Shown here: one piece after another, positions 35,952 through 44,100 of the stretch | Layout of the letters: each line of letters opens with the position of its first letter | Numbering within the stretch: the first letter of the stretch is position 1 | NCBI RefSeq assembly: GCF_000191885.1 | Contig: NZ_AEWI01000020.1 | Span: forward strand, 33,770-97,769 | Direction: 5' to 3' | Origin: Anaerophaga thermohalophila DSM 12881 | GTDB taxonomy: Bacteria > Bacteroidota > Bacteroidia > Bacteroidales > Marinilabiliaceae | DNA length: 64,000 nucleotides | Translations under genes and position numbers: made by a program | Notes under the pieces: generated by a model | Seen by the model: only the letters and a program-made list of their open reading frames with translations | Database searches by the model: none | Told to the model about the DNA's origin: nothing

Positions 35952-37106
35952 TTATTTTCTCTCGCTCTTAACCACATAAGCCGCTAACAAAAGATATAGC
36001 ATGCCGGCCAGAATAACCAGCATTCCACCTGTTTGTCCAATAGCATCGGAGGCCAGCCCCATTAATGGAGGCAGGATTGCGCCGCCAGATACGCCCATGA
36101 TCATCAGACCCGATATCTCATTTCCCCGCTCAGGACGATTCTGTAGGGCCATTGAAAAAATAATAGAAAAAATATTGGCAATGGCGAAACCGATAACGGC
36201 TACCATTATCAATATAAGTACAATACTCTGACTAAACAACATTATTACCATCGCTGTAATCGCTGAGAGCATGCTTATCCTGAAAAAACGGGTAGCCGAG
36301 AACTTTGCAAGCAAAATGGCACCCGTCAATGCTCCCACCGTACGGGCAGCAAAGTACAGGCTGGTTCCCAAACCGGCCTGCTCAAGAGGCAAACCTGCCC
36401 GCTCCATCAGAAATTTCGGTGTTGCCGTATTCATGCCGACATCGACACCTACAACAAATAAAATACCCAGAAAAAGCAATAAAATGGTTCTATCTTTTAA
36501 CAAACCAAAAGCTTCTCCAAACGAGGTGGTTTCCTCAACGCGCTCATCCCGCGGAATAGGGGTCAACAAGAGCCAAAGACCCGACAACATCGTTACTCCG
36601 GCAAATACCGGAAACAACATCTTCCAGTTGCCCAACGTGGCTGCTGCAAAGCCAGCTATAATCGGGCCCAGAAACGAAGCAATGGCCTTAATGAACTGCC
36701 CCAGTGTAAGCCGGCTGGTCAAATGTTCCTTACTGACGACATTCGACACAAGCGGATTGAGCGAAACCTGCAAAATGGTATTACCGATGCCAAGCAATGC
36801 AAAAGCAAAAAGTGCCATTCCATAGCTATAAGCGATTAAAGGCACCAGCATTGCTATAAAAGTGATGACCATACTCAGCAAAACCGTATTCTTCCGGCCT
36901 AACTTGTTCATCAATAGTCCTGTAGGCACTGAAAAAACAAAAAACCAGAGAAATACCATCATCGGTAACAAATTCGCCACCGAATCGCTCAAATTAAAGT
37001 CTTTCTGGACATAACTGGTCGATATGCCTACCACGTCGACGAAGCCCATAACGAAGAACCCGAATAATACGGGGAGTAGTTTTGATAAGGATGTGTTTGT
37101 ATTCAT
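35952..37106 (-). CDS. MFS sugar transporter, fucose-permease-like
   Basis: Major facilitator transporter of 384 aa from the ATG at 37106, with 12 predicted helices. The N-terminal stretch LLPVLFGFFVMGFVDVVGIS and the later GLLMNKLGRKNTVL (inter-helix basic motif) fit the FucP-like/FHS branch used for monosaccharide uptake in Bacteroidota. The frame is open to an ATG at 37145, but that 13-residue extension (MRVHRYTLIYILF) is not seen in such proteins. Substrate is inferred as a neutral hexose or deoxyhexose because GH95 lies near. Confidence 0.82.
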   Translation of the reverse strand: MNTNTSLSKLLPVLFGFFVMGFVDVVGISTSYVQKDFNLSDSVANLLPMMVFLWFFVFSVPTGLLMNKLGRKNTVLLSMVITFIAMLVPLIAYSYGMALFAFALLGIGNTILQVSLNPLVSNVVSKEHLTSRLTLGQFIKAIASFLGPIIAGFAAATLGNWKMLFPVFAGVTMLSGLWLLLTPIPRDERVEETTSFGEAFGLLKDRTILLLFLGILFVVGVDVGMNTATPKFLMERAGLPLEQAGLGTSLYFAARTVGALTGAILLAKFSATRFFRISMLSAITAMVIMLFSQSIVLILIMVAVIGFAIANIFSIIFSMALQNRPERGNEISGLMIMGVSGGAILPPLMGLASDAIGQTGGMLVILAGMLYLLLAAYVVKSERK

Positions 37107-37160
37107 AAACAATATATAAATTAGTGTGTATCTATGAACTCTCAAAAATTTTCACAAAAT

Positions 37161-37351
37161 GTGTGACTGTCCGGAAAGTGCCGGCTGCAATGCCTGCCTC
37201 AATATCACCGGGGGCTTTCGAAGTCCGAAAATACCGAGTCCCGATTGTGCTTTTTGCTGTTTTTTTTTTGAAAAACCCTACAAAAGCTACCTCGGGATGA
37301 GTAATTTTCGGACAAGCATCACGCAGTAAATTGCACTTTACGGACAGGCAT
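37161..37351. repeat. R3 inverted-repeat element, copy c (longer)
   Basis: The ends include GTCCGGAAAGTG and CACTTTACGGAC. Inner sequence GAAGTCCGAAAATACCGAG and GAGTAATTTTCGGACAAGC matches the other copies. It is about 65 bp longer than they are because of a middle insertion. It ends at the stop codon of the GH130 remnant. Confidence 0.7.
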
Positions 37352-37992
37352 TAATTAAGACTTACATCAGACTCTGCAACCGCAATCTTCGAGTCGGCAG
37401 TTCCGTAATAGAGCAACCATTTCCCATTAAAACGGACCAATCCTTCCACAAAGCATACATTATCAACCTGACCGGTAATCTCAAAAGGCTGATCGGGAGA
37501 GATAAACCACTGATCGGTACGATACAAAACCTTTGCAGGATCGTCTTTATCCATAATTATCTGCCCTGCTGCATAAGTGCCGTCTTCAAGATTTTTATCT
37601 CCAAAAGAGGGACTGTTCTTGCTGTTGTAAATCAGCAGTATCCCCTGGTCTGTAATTACAGCAGGAGGTCCGGGCTCAACCAATTCGCTGTCCGCGGATC
37701 CTCACACCCACCTTCCCATTCATATTTTTTGAACTCATCATTATCGGGGTAAAGAACAGGTTCAGGCTTCTTACGAAATTTATAACCATCCAAACTATAA
37801 GCCAGACCAATACGTGATGTGCCATTGTATTTCCCAATGCTGTCTTCGGCACGATACAGTAAAAATACAGTATCTCCTTTTAGGGCACTGGCAGGATTAA
37901 ACACATCCTTTTCTTCCCAATTGACCACCGCTTCCCTTATGGGACAGAAGAACTCCAGACTATCTGAAGGAAGCAGACAAGAAAAATGTTTT
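37351..37992 (-). pseudogene. GH130 mannoside phosphorylase-like gene remnant
   Basis: Broken gene of glycoside hydrolase family 130 (beta-mannoside phosphorylases). The N-terminal part (about 37656-37992) reads LEFFCPIREAVVNWEEKDVF and runs to the family motif GGCEDPR, then ends. The C-terminal part (37351-37683) starts in another frame with PPAVITDQGILLIYNSKN and runs to AVAESDVSLN. The segment normally present between them, roughly 80-100 residues, is missing, and the signal peptide is lost at the 5' end. The upstream sulfatase stop codon lies only about 10 bp before the recognisable start. This is a deletion product. Confidence 0.8.
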
Positions 37993-38000
37993 TTGGTTTG

Positions 38001-39467
38001 TTACTTCTCCAATTGATTTTCTACTTCTTCGATGCCGGCCAGATGTTCTTCCAGCACTTTTCTGATTTCAGCAATTACTTCCGGATGTTCTTCGGCAATG
38101 TTAAATTTTTCTGAAGGATCGATATTTACATTGTAGAGCAGAGGCGTTTCATGAACAGTGGGAGTGTTGGTTATTTCCAGTGGTGGATTAGTAATGGGAT
38201 GAGCTGTTTGACTGCCATATTCATTTTGAGTTATAAAATGTGCTTTGTAGTCCCCTTTGCGAATAGCATAGACCTGCTGGCCACGGTAATAGAATACCAC
38301 ATCACGCGGACTTTTCCCGGTTCCCAAAAGCAGCGGGGAAATATCGTATCCATCATAAATGCGGTCGTCTGGAAGTTTGGTTCCGGAAAGATTGCAGAAG
38401 GTTGGAAACAAATCCATAGTGGTTGCCATATCCATCACCACTCCTTGTTTTAATTTCCCCGGCCACCAGAAAATTGTGGGTTCGCGCATTCCCCCTTCAA
38501 AAGTACCACCTTTTGCCCCTCTCAGTAAACCTGCAGTTCCTCCGTGTGTTTCAAAAATATGCCACGGACCATTGTCTGATGTAAAAACCACCAGCGTATT
38601 TTCATCAAGTCCTTCTTCCTCTAAGGTTTTCAGAATTTGTCCTACTGACCAGTCTATTTCTTCAATTACATCACCGTAAAATCCTGCCAGCGAAACATCC
38701 TTAAATTCTTCGGAACGAAACAACGGAATATGTGGCAGGTTGTGTGCCAGATAAATAAAAAAAGGTCCGTCTTTCATACTTTTTATTTTAGCTACGGCTT
38801 CTTCAGTATATCTTTTTGTAATAGTCCTCTGGTCTGCTGGTCGTTCAATAATTTTGTCATTCCTCAATATTGGAACATTATAGGCATGAAAATTTTCTTC
38901 TTCTGCAAGCTTAATTTGGGATGTAATATAATTTCCAGTACCAGTCCCCGGAACTCTATCCATATCATTGGAATATGGAATTCCAAAATAGCTGTCAAAT
39001 CCGTGATCAGTTGGCAGAAAAGGAGATTTATGACCCAAATGCCATTTCCCGATAGCTGCAGTTTGGTAGCCGTTTTCTTTCAAAGCACGCGCAATTGTGA
39101 TTTCACTTTGGGGTAACCCTCCATTGGAGTCGGGGAACAATACCCTTCGTTTGTCACTACACATGCCTGAGCGAATAGGTAATCGGCCTGTTAGCAAACC
39201 TGCACGGCTTGGTGTACAAACCGGTGCTGCAACATAAAAATTGGTCCATTTTTGGCCTTCAAAAGCCATTCTATCGAGGTTGGGCGTATTAATTGTCGGA
39301 TGTCCGAAAATCCCCAAATCCCCGTAACCGAGGTCGTCAGCAAAAATGACGATAAAGTTGGGTTTTGAGGCCTTTTCATCTTCGGTTTCTGCTGCAATCA
39401 TATCTTGTTGTCCGGATAGACCGAAAGATAACAATCCGGCCATAACAATTGACTTATTTGCTTTCAT
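38001..39467 (-). CDS. Formylglycine-dependent sulfatase (S1 family)
   Basis: Sulfatase of the alkaline-phosphatase superfamily, 488 aa, removing sulfate esters from glycans, probably periplasmic (N-terminal signal, about residues 1-26). PNFIVIFADDLGYGD supplies metal-binding Asp44 and Asp45. The modification site is C84-T-P-S-R, where Cys is converted to formylglycine. Further motifs are GKWHLG and TSDNGPW. All catalytic parts are present. It is flanked on both sides by decayed genes, which suggests it is the survivor of a larger sulfated-glycan locus. The anaerobic or aerobic maturation enzyme for Cys is not intact in this window. Confidence 0.93.
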   Translation of the reverse strand: MKANKSIVMAGLLSFGLSGQQDMIAAETEDEKASKPNFIVIFADDLGYGDLGIFGHPTINTPNLDRMAFEGQKWTNFYVAAPVCTPSRAGLLTGRLPIRSGMCSDKRRVLFPDSNGGLPQSEITIARALKENGYQTAAIGKWHLGHKSPFLPTDHGFDSYFGIPYSNDMDRVPGTGTGNYITSQIKLAEEENFHAYNVPILRNDKIIERPADQRTITKRYTEEAVAKIKSMKDGPFFIYLAHNLPHIPLFRSEEFKDVSLAGFYGDVIEEIDWSVGQILKTLEEEGLDENTLVVFTSDNGPWHIFETHGGTAGLLRGAKGGTFEGGMREPTIFWWPGKLKQGVVMDMATTMDLFPTFCNLSGTKLPDDRIYDGYDISPLLLGTGKSPRDVVFYYRGQQVYAIRKGDYKAHFITQNEYGSQTAHPITNPPLEITNTPTVHETPLLYNVNIDPSEKFNIAEEHPEVIAEIRKVLEEHLAGIEEVENQLEK

Positions 39468-39469
39468 TT

Positions 39470-40070
39470 TTAATTTGTTTTTTGTTGATAATTATTCATT
39501 TCTATTTCCCATTTGTATAAATCCTGTTTAAGAGATTGAAATATTTCAGGAAATTCATTTTTCACATTTTTTGTTTCCGAAATATCATCTTCTAAATTAA
39601 ACAGATATTCCTCATTTCTGATTTTAAGGTATTTCCAGTCTCCATTTCTCACTGCCCATTGATTTCGATACCTCCAAAACAAAGATCGCTCCGGCATTTC
39701 TTCATGTCATCAGGGCAGCTTGAAGGAGAACAAACTGCTGGTACTGCATAAAAATCAGTGAAACGCATATCATAGTCAGCAAGTATATCAATACTTGGGG
39801 TTTGACTTATCGACTCGACTCAATCTCGTAATGCCTATCAAAATTAAAATTACGGCAAAAGGAAACATCATTGCACCCCAAATCATTAACCAGAATTAAA
39901 ATTATATTTGGAGGAGTTTCTATTTCTAAGGTTTTGCTGTGATATTTAAAAAATGGTAAATGCCATACACGTAACAAGATTGAAGCAAACATAAAATTTG
40001 CCCAATACTTTTTTTTAAAAAAAGCATTATAACCTGATTTATTCATGAGTTTTCGTAATAAGATATTCAA
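39470..40070 (-). pseudogene. Second sulfatase gene, decayed
   Basis: Remnant of another S1-type sulfatase. The N-terminal piece (to 40070) has TPPNIILILVNDLGCNDVSF, matching the metal-binding start of sulfatases. Around 39700-39760 the minus strand reads RFTDFYAVPAVCSPSS, the Cys-x-Pro-Ser active site with the essential Arg lost at the junction. After that a C-terminal piece (39470-39697) continues in another frame with FWRYRNQWAVRNGDWKYLK. About 250 or more residues between site and tail are missing. The 5' end overlaps an R4 repeat, so the true start is lost or unclear. Confidence 0.78.
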
Positions 40071-40195
40071 ATATCAAAAAATATAAGGAACGGCAGATAA
40101 AACCGGAGAAGGGAATAGAGCCGATTTTATTGAGAACGCTTGTATTTCGCCGATAGTTGAACATTGTAATAGAAAATTCATGAATAGATCAGATT
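40031..40195. repeat. R4 inverted-repeat element, uninterrupted copy
   Basis: About 165 bp with ends AACCTGATTTATTCATGAG and TTCATGAATAGATCAGATT, plus an inner pair ATAAAACCGG and CCGATTTTAT. It allows the split copy at 2742-3242 to be recognised. Confidence 0.8.
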
Positions 40196-40229
40196 AAAAA
40201 CATTTATAAAACATGTGATCTTTTTTATT

Positions 40230-41129
40230 TCAAAATCCGATCTCTCTAATAAAACTTTTATTTATGAATGAAAGGCCTGCAGGCAGCCCTTCTCTCCAAT
40301 ATTTCCAGTTATGCCCCCCATCTCTTACACGATATTCGTGAGGTATTTTTAAATCCCTCATCAAATTATGTAAATCCGAATTCCCCCTATATAAGAAATC
40401 ATCATCACCACAATCGATGTAAAAGCGGACAGATCTTAATTTGTCAACTGTAATGGTTTTTGCCAGATATAAAGGACTGTTGTTCTTCCAATTCTCATTT
40501 ATTCGTTTATTTCCTTCCAAGTTTTTGCCATAAATGCCATCAAGAATTCCATAAATTGAATCAGGCATCATGGCTATCTCCACATCTGTAAAGATACCCG
40601 AAGAAAAAGCTACGCAAGCTGAAAAAAGATGGTTGTATTTCATGGCAAACTTCAATGCACCATAGCCGCCCATTGAATTTCCGGCAATGGCACGAAACTC
40701 CTTTTTAGACCGAATGCGGTATTGCTTTTCAATAAATGGTATGAATTCCCTGATAAACATATCTTCGTATGGTTCTAATCCTTGATAATCATTACAATAC
40801 CAATTTGTTTTGCCATCAGGCATAATGATAATAAAAGATGAAACTTCTCCTTCCTTTATTGCATTGTCGACCATTCGGTTAACTTCACCAAACTGAATCC
40901 AGACTGTTTCGTTTCCTGAATAGCCATGCAGTAAATACAACACAGGATAAGAGCGTTCTGATTTATCGTAATCTGGCGGGAGGTAAACCGAGTATTTAAC
41001 TTTGCTTTTGAGTAAGTCGCTTTCCATTGTCAGGCTTTCAAGCAAACGACCTTGCTGGCAAAAAGCAGTTAGTTGAAAAGATAAAGTTAATAAGAATAAC
41101 AACAAAATTTTTATTTTTAATGGTTTCAT
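40230..41129 (-). CDS. Secreted CE1-like carbohydrate esterase
   Basis: Alpha/beta-hydrolase of the esterase D/CE1-like family, 299 aa, expected to remove acetyl or feruloyl groups from polysaccharides. A signal peptide (residues about 1-25, ending LTAFCQQ) lacks a strong lipobox, so a soluble periplasmic protein is likely. The nucleophile is Ser152 (GNSMGG), the acid probably Asp242 or Asp243 (CGDDD) and the base His273 (GGHNW). It is separated from the next esterase gene by 188 bp and may be part of the second Sus run. Confidence 0.87.
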   Translation of the reverse strand: MKPLKIKILLLFLLTLSFQLTAFCQQGRLLESLTMESDLLKSKVKYSVYLPPDYDKSERSYPVLYLLHGYSGNETVWIQFGEVNRMVDNAIKEGEVSSFIIIMPDGKTNWYCNDYQGLEPYEDMFIREFIPFIEKQYRIRSKKEFRAIAGNSMGGYGALKFAMKYNHLFSACVAFSSGIFTDVEIAMMPDSIYGILDGIYGKNLEGNKRINENWKNNSPLYLAKTITVDKLRSVRFYIDCGDDDFLYRGNSDLHNLMRDLKIPHEYRVRDGGHNWKYWREGLPAGLSFINKSFIREIGF

Positions 41130-41317
41130 ATACTTATATTTTAAATTAATTGTATTTTAAATAATACTTCGTCAATATTTTACAAAAGCTTGGTTTTTAG
41201 TTATTTATAAAATCAAAGACATAGGCCACAAATCTCTCATAATAAAGACTTTGCGTCATTGCGTCTGCGTTTAGCTTTTACTCTAAAGGACTATTGTTTA
41301 AACAACAAGATATATAT

Positions 41318-42421
41318 TCATTTTTGGAGCAAATAAGTGGACATGGCTGGAAACACTTCATTGATTAATTGTTCGGAAACTTTACCGCTGTGGTTGCCAT
41401 CGTACCAATGCGTTGAATGCGGAATTTCAGCTTTCGTAAGTATTTGGGAAAAATATACAGTTGATTTAAATAAACCAGGCATTTCATCATGGAACCCGCA
41501 ATCCAAAGCGTATTTGTTATATTTCAACAAATTATCTTTGTACCTTTCAACTTTTCCTTCCAGGTTTCCAAACCCCGAAATCCATCTATTATAGTTTTCA
41601 TCTATTTTTCTGAGATTTCCTTTTTCATCACGTTCGAATGGCAATGCAATTTTCAAAGGTTTAGAGAGATCGGGTGCAAAGGCAGTACCCATTGCCATGA
41701 ACCCGTATATGCCCATCATATCCCGATCGTAAGCTTCCAGTTCACGTTTTAAGGTTTCAGCAAAATTGTCATCTTTCACGTTGGCCATCCTTTCAGATAA
41801 AGTAAGAATCTGGTTCATTAGCGAATCGTTTGTCAAAAAGCCACTGATAAGCCGGTCATCAGCTAAAACAGCCGGGCTCATTGCATAAGCTACCGAAAAA
41901 ACATCGGGATATTTTAAACTAATATTAATTGTCCCGCCTCCTCCCATTGAGTGGCCGGCAATTCCTCTGCACTCCCTTTTTGCCAGAGTCCTGTAATTGT
42001 TGTCAACATAGGTTACGACATCTTTGACGATATAGTCTTCCCAATTTCCCGTAACAACGGAATTGGCATACATCGATCCTTCAAACAAATTATAACCATT
42101 CAATTCTATTAATATAAATTCCTGATCTTTATTATTTTTCATATAAGCGTCGAAAGCCTCTGTCTTGGGATACTCACCAGCTTCCACAGTATATCCGTTC
42201 AAAAAATACACCACAGGGTATAATTGGGTTGAATAATTGTATGAAGGCGGCAAATAAACGCCGATTTGTTGGACATTCTCTGTTCCTACCAGATTATTCT
42301 CCAGCGAAGGAGCGGGTATTTCTGCTAAGTTATAAGTAATCACTCTGTCTCCTTTATCTACATTACATCTGACAAATAAAAGCAGAGTAATAACAAAAAC
42401 CCCTAATTTAAGTTTTTTCAT
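41318..42421 (-). CDS. CE1-like esterase, probable lipoprotein
   Basis: Alpha/beta-hydrolase esterase of 367 aa in the same broad family as its neighbour. The nucleophile is Ser158 (GHSMGGGG) and the base is a His in DGNHSGK near residue 346. The N-terminal signal ends with FVRC (Cys19), an atypical lipobox, so lipidation is uncertain. Residues about 190-320 form a helical cap not seen in the shorter neighbour. A strong hairpin (42446-42488) lies between this gene and SusD. Confidence 0.82.
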   Translation of the reverse strand: MKKLKLGVFVITLLLFVRCNVDKGDRVITYNLAEIPAPSLENNLVGTENVQQIGVYLPPSYNYSTQLYPVVYFLNGYTVEAGEYPKTEAFDAYMKNNKDQEFILIELNGYNLFEGSMYANSVVTGNWEDYIVKDVVTYVDNNYRTLAKRECRGIAGHSMGGGGTINISLKYPDVFSVAYAMSPAVLADDRLISGFLTNDSLMNQILTLSERMANVKDDNFAETLKRELEAYDRDMMGIYGFMAMGTAFAPDLSKPLKIALPFERDEKGNLRKIDENYNRWISGFGNLEGKVERYKDNLLKYNKYALDCGFHDEMPGLFKSTVYFSQILTKAEIPHSTHWYDGNHSGKVSEQLINEVFPAMSTYLLQK

Positions 42422-42445
42422 GTTTTTTACGGTTTAATTTATTTG

Positions 42446-42488
42446 AAGTCTGGCCTAAAAATCTAAAGTACTTTTTTAGGCCAGACTT
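42446..42488 (-). terminator. Long intergenic hairpin after SusD
   Basis: AAGTCTGGCCTAAAAA (42446-42461) and TTTTTAGGCCAGACTT (42473-42488) pair over 16 bp. It could end or attenuate transcription between the SusD gene and the esterase gene, or protect the SusCD mRNA 3' end. Confidence 0.75.
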
Positions 42489-42494
42489 TATTAA

Positions 42495-44096
42495 TTACCA
42501 ACCTGGATTTTGTTCCAGATTTTCATTTAAAGATAACTCACTATTTGGAATGGGCAAAAGGTTGAATTGCTCTTTGTAACCATCCGGGAATTTAGTTTCG
42601 ACTATATTTCCGTTGTGATCGCGAACTTCAACTGGGTAAATATCATCAAGAAATCCATCAAGCTTATGCCATCTTTTGATATCCATCCAATAAAGGCCCT
42701 CCAATGCAAACTCAATTCTTCTTTCGTGCCTTAATTTTGCCCGGGCTTCTTCACGTGATAATCCATTCGGAAGAGGAGTCATTTTTACATCGTCTCTTTC
42801 GGTTCTAATTCTGTTAATAAGTGCAACAGCTTCATCAACATTCCCGCCTGTTTCAATAATAGCCTCTGCTTTTGATAAAATAACATCAGCATAGCGTATC
42901 ACAATATTGTTTAAATCTGATTGATCTGCCGGAGGTAAATCTTCTTCCTTGTCTACACGATATTTTCTGGTACTTAAATGTTTGATCCTGTTTGCGGGAT
43001 GATTGTAAGCACCGCCAGGATAAAGGTAGCTTGGAAAGCGATAACCAAGATAATAAGAACCAGGTACGACTACAGTAAATTTTAATCTGGGATCCCAACC
43101 ATCGTAAGGATTATCGAGATCAATTTCTGATTCAAAATATTTGCCGGGAGAACCATCAATCCGTTCATAAGCATTTACCAAATCTTCAGTAGGTACATAT
43201 CGTGTCCCCCTTGTCCAACTCCCGGTCCCAGTTCCTGTAAACTGATCGAGGCGTGTTCCCTGTGAGTTTTCTCCCCTCATATACTGAACATCAAATATTA
43301 CTTCCTGGTTGTTTTCATGAGCCAACTGAAACAAACCTTCGTAACTTGGGAAAAGAGAATATTTTCCCAGAGTAATAACACTGTCAGCAAGATTTAAAAC
43401 CTCATTGAATTTATTTTGATACAAATAAGCTCGCATTTTCATTGCCATTGCTGCGCCTTTTGTTGCTCTTCCCACCAGTGGTGCGTCAACATCGAGGTTT
43501 GCAATTGCAAAATCATAATCGGCTATTGCCTGATTCCAGGTTTCATCTGCCGTGCTCCGTGCAATCGTCCTTGCCTCTTCCGTGGAAATTGCATTTAAAA
43601 TAATTGGTACCCCCCCATACGATTCAACCAATGTGGCATAAGCCAGGCCCCGCAGAAAACGAGCTTCAGCAGCATACATTAATTTTACCTCTTCTTTAAG
43701 TTCAACCTCATCCAAAACACTGAGAAGGTAATTTGCTCTGAATATTATTTCATAACTTCTTGTCCACCGAAATTCAACAATTCCACCGGCAGTAGCAGAA
43801 AGTTGTCCGTTTCCAATTTGAGCAAGGGGTGTATTACCCCAGTTATAGGCATTTGGAGTTGCACCGTCCAGTATCCCAAAAGCAAATAATCCCTGGGTAA
43901 TTAATATATCTTCACGAAGCTGCCCGTAAAGACCATTTAAAAGAAGCTCAATATCAGCTTCATTCTCAGGAAAATTTTCGGAAGTAATTTTATCTTCCGG
44001 GAAAAACCCCAGAAATTCGTCTGCACACCCGTTTAATGAGATAATTAAAATTACGAGTAAGCTACGTATAAATATTTTTTTCAGTTTCATGATCAT
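42495..44096 (-). CDS. SusD/RagB-family outer membrane glycan-binding lipoprotein
   Basis: SusD-type lipoprotein, 533 aa, with lipobox SLNGC (Cys24; an alternative start two codons later gives the same signal). Family blocks are AEARFLRGLAYATLVESYGG and the C-terminal RHERRIEFALEGLYWMDIKR, with the ending NPGW. It lies 4 bp after the SusC gene and forms the surface binding lid of that transporter. Confidence 0.95.
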   Translation of the reverse strand: MIMKLKKIFIRSLLVILIISLNGCADEFLGFFPEDKITSENFPENEADIELLLNGLYGQLREDILITQGLFAFGILDGATPNAYNWGNTPLAQIGNGQLSATAGGIVEFRWTRSYEIIFRANYLLSVLDEVELKEEVKLMYAAEARFLRGLAYATLVESYGGVPIILNAISTEEARTIARSTADETWNQAIADYDFAIANLDVDAPLVGRATKGAAMAMKMRAYLYQNKFNEVLNLADSVITLGKYSLFPSYEGLFQLAHENNQEVIFDVQYMRGENSQGTRLDQFTGTGTGSWTRGTRYVPTEDLVNAYERIDGSPGKYFESEIDLDNPYDGWDPRLKFTVVVPGSYYLGYRFPSYLYPGGAYNHPANRIKHLSTRKYRVDKEEDLPPADQSDLNNIVIRYADVILSKAEAIIETGGNVDEAVALINRIRTERDDVKMTPLPNGLSREEARAKLRHERRIEFALEGLYWMDIKRWHKLDGFLDDIYPVEVRDHNGNIVETKFPDGYKEQFNLLPIPNSELSLNENLEQNPGW

Positions 44097-44100
44097 TATT

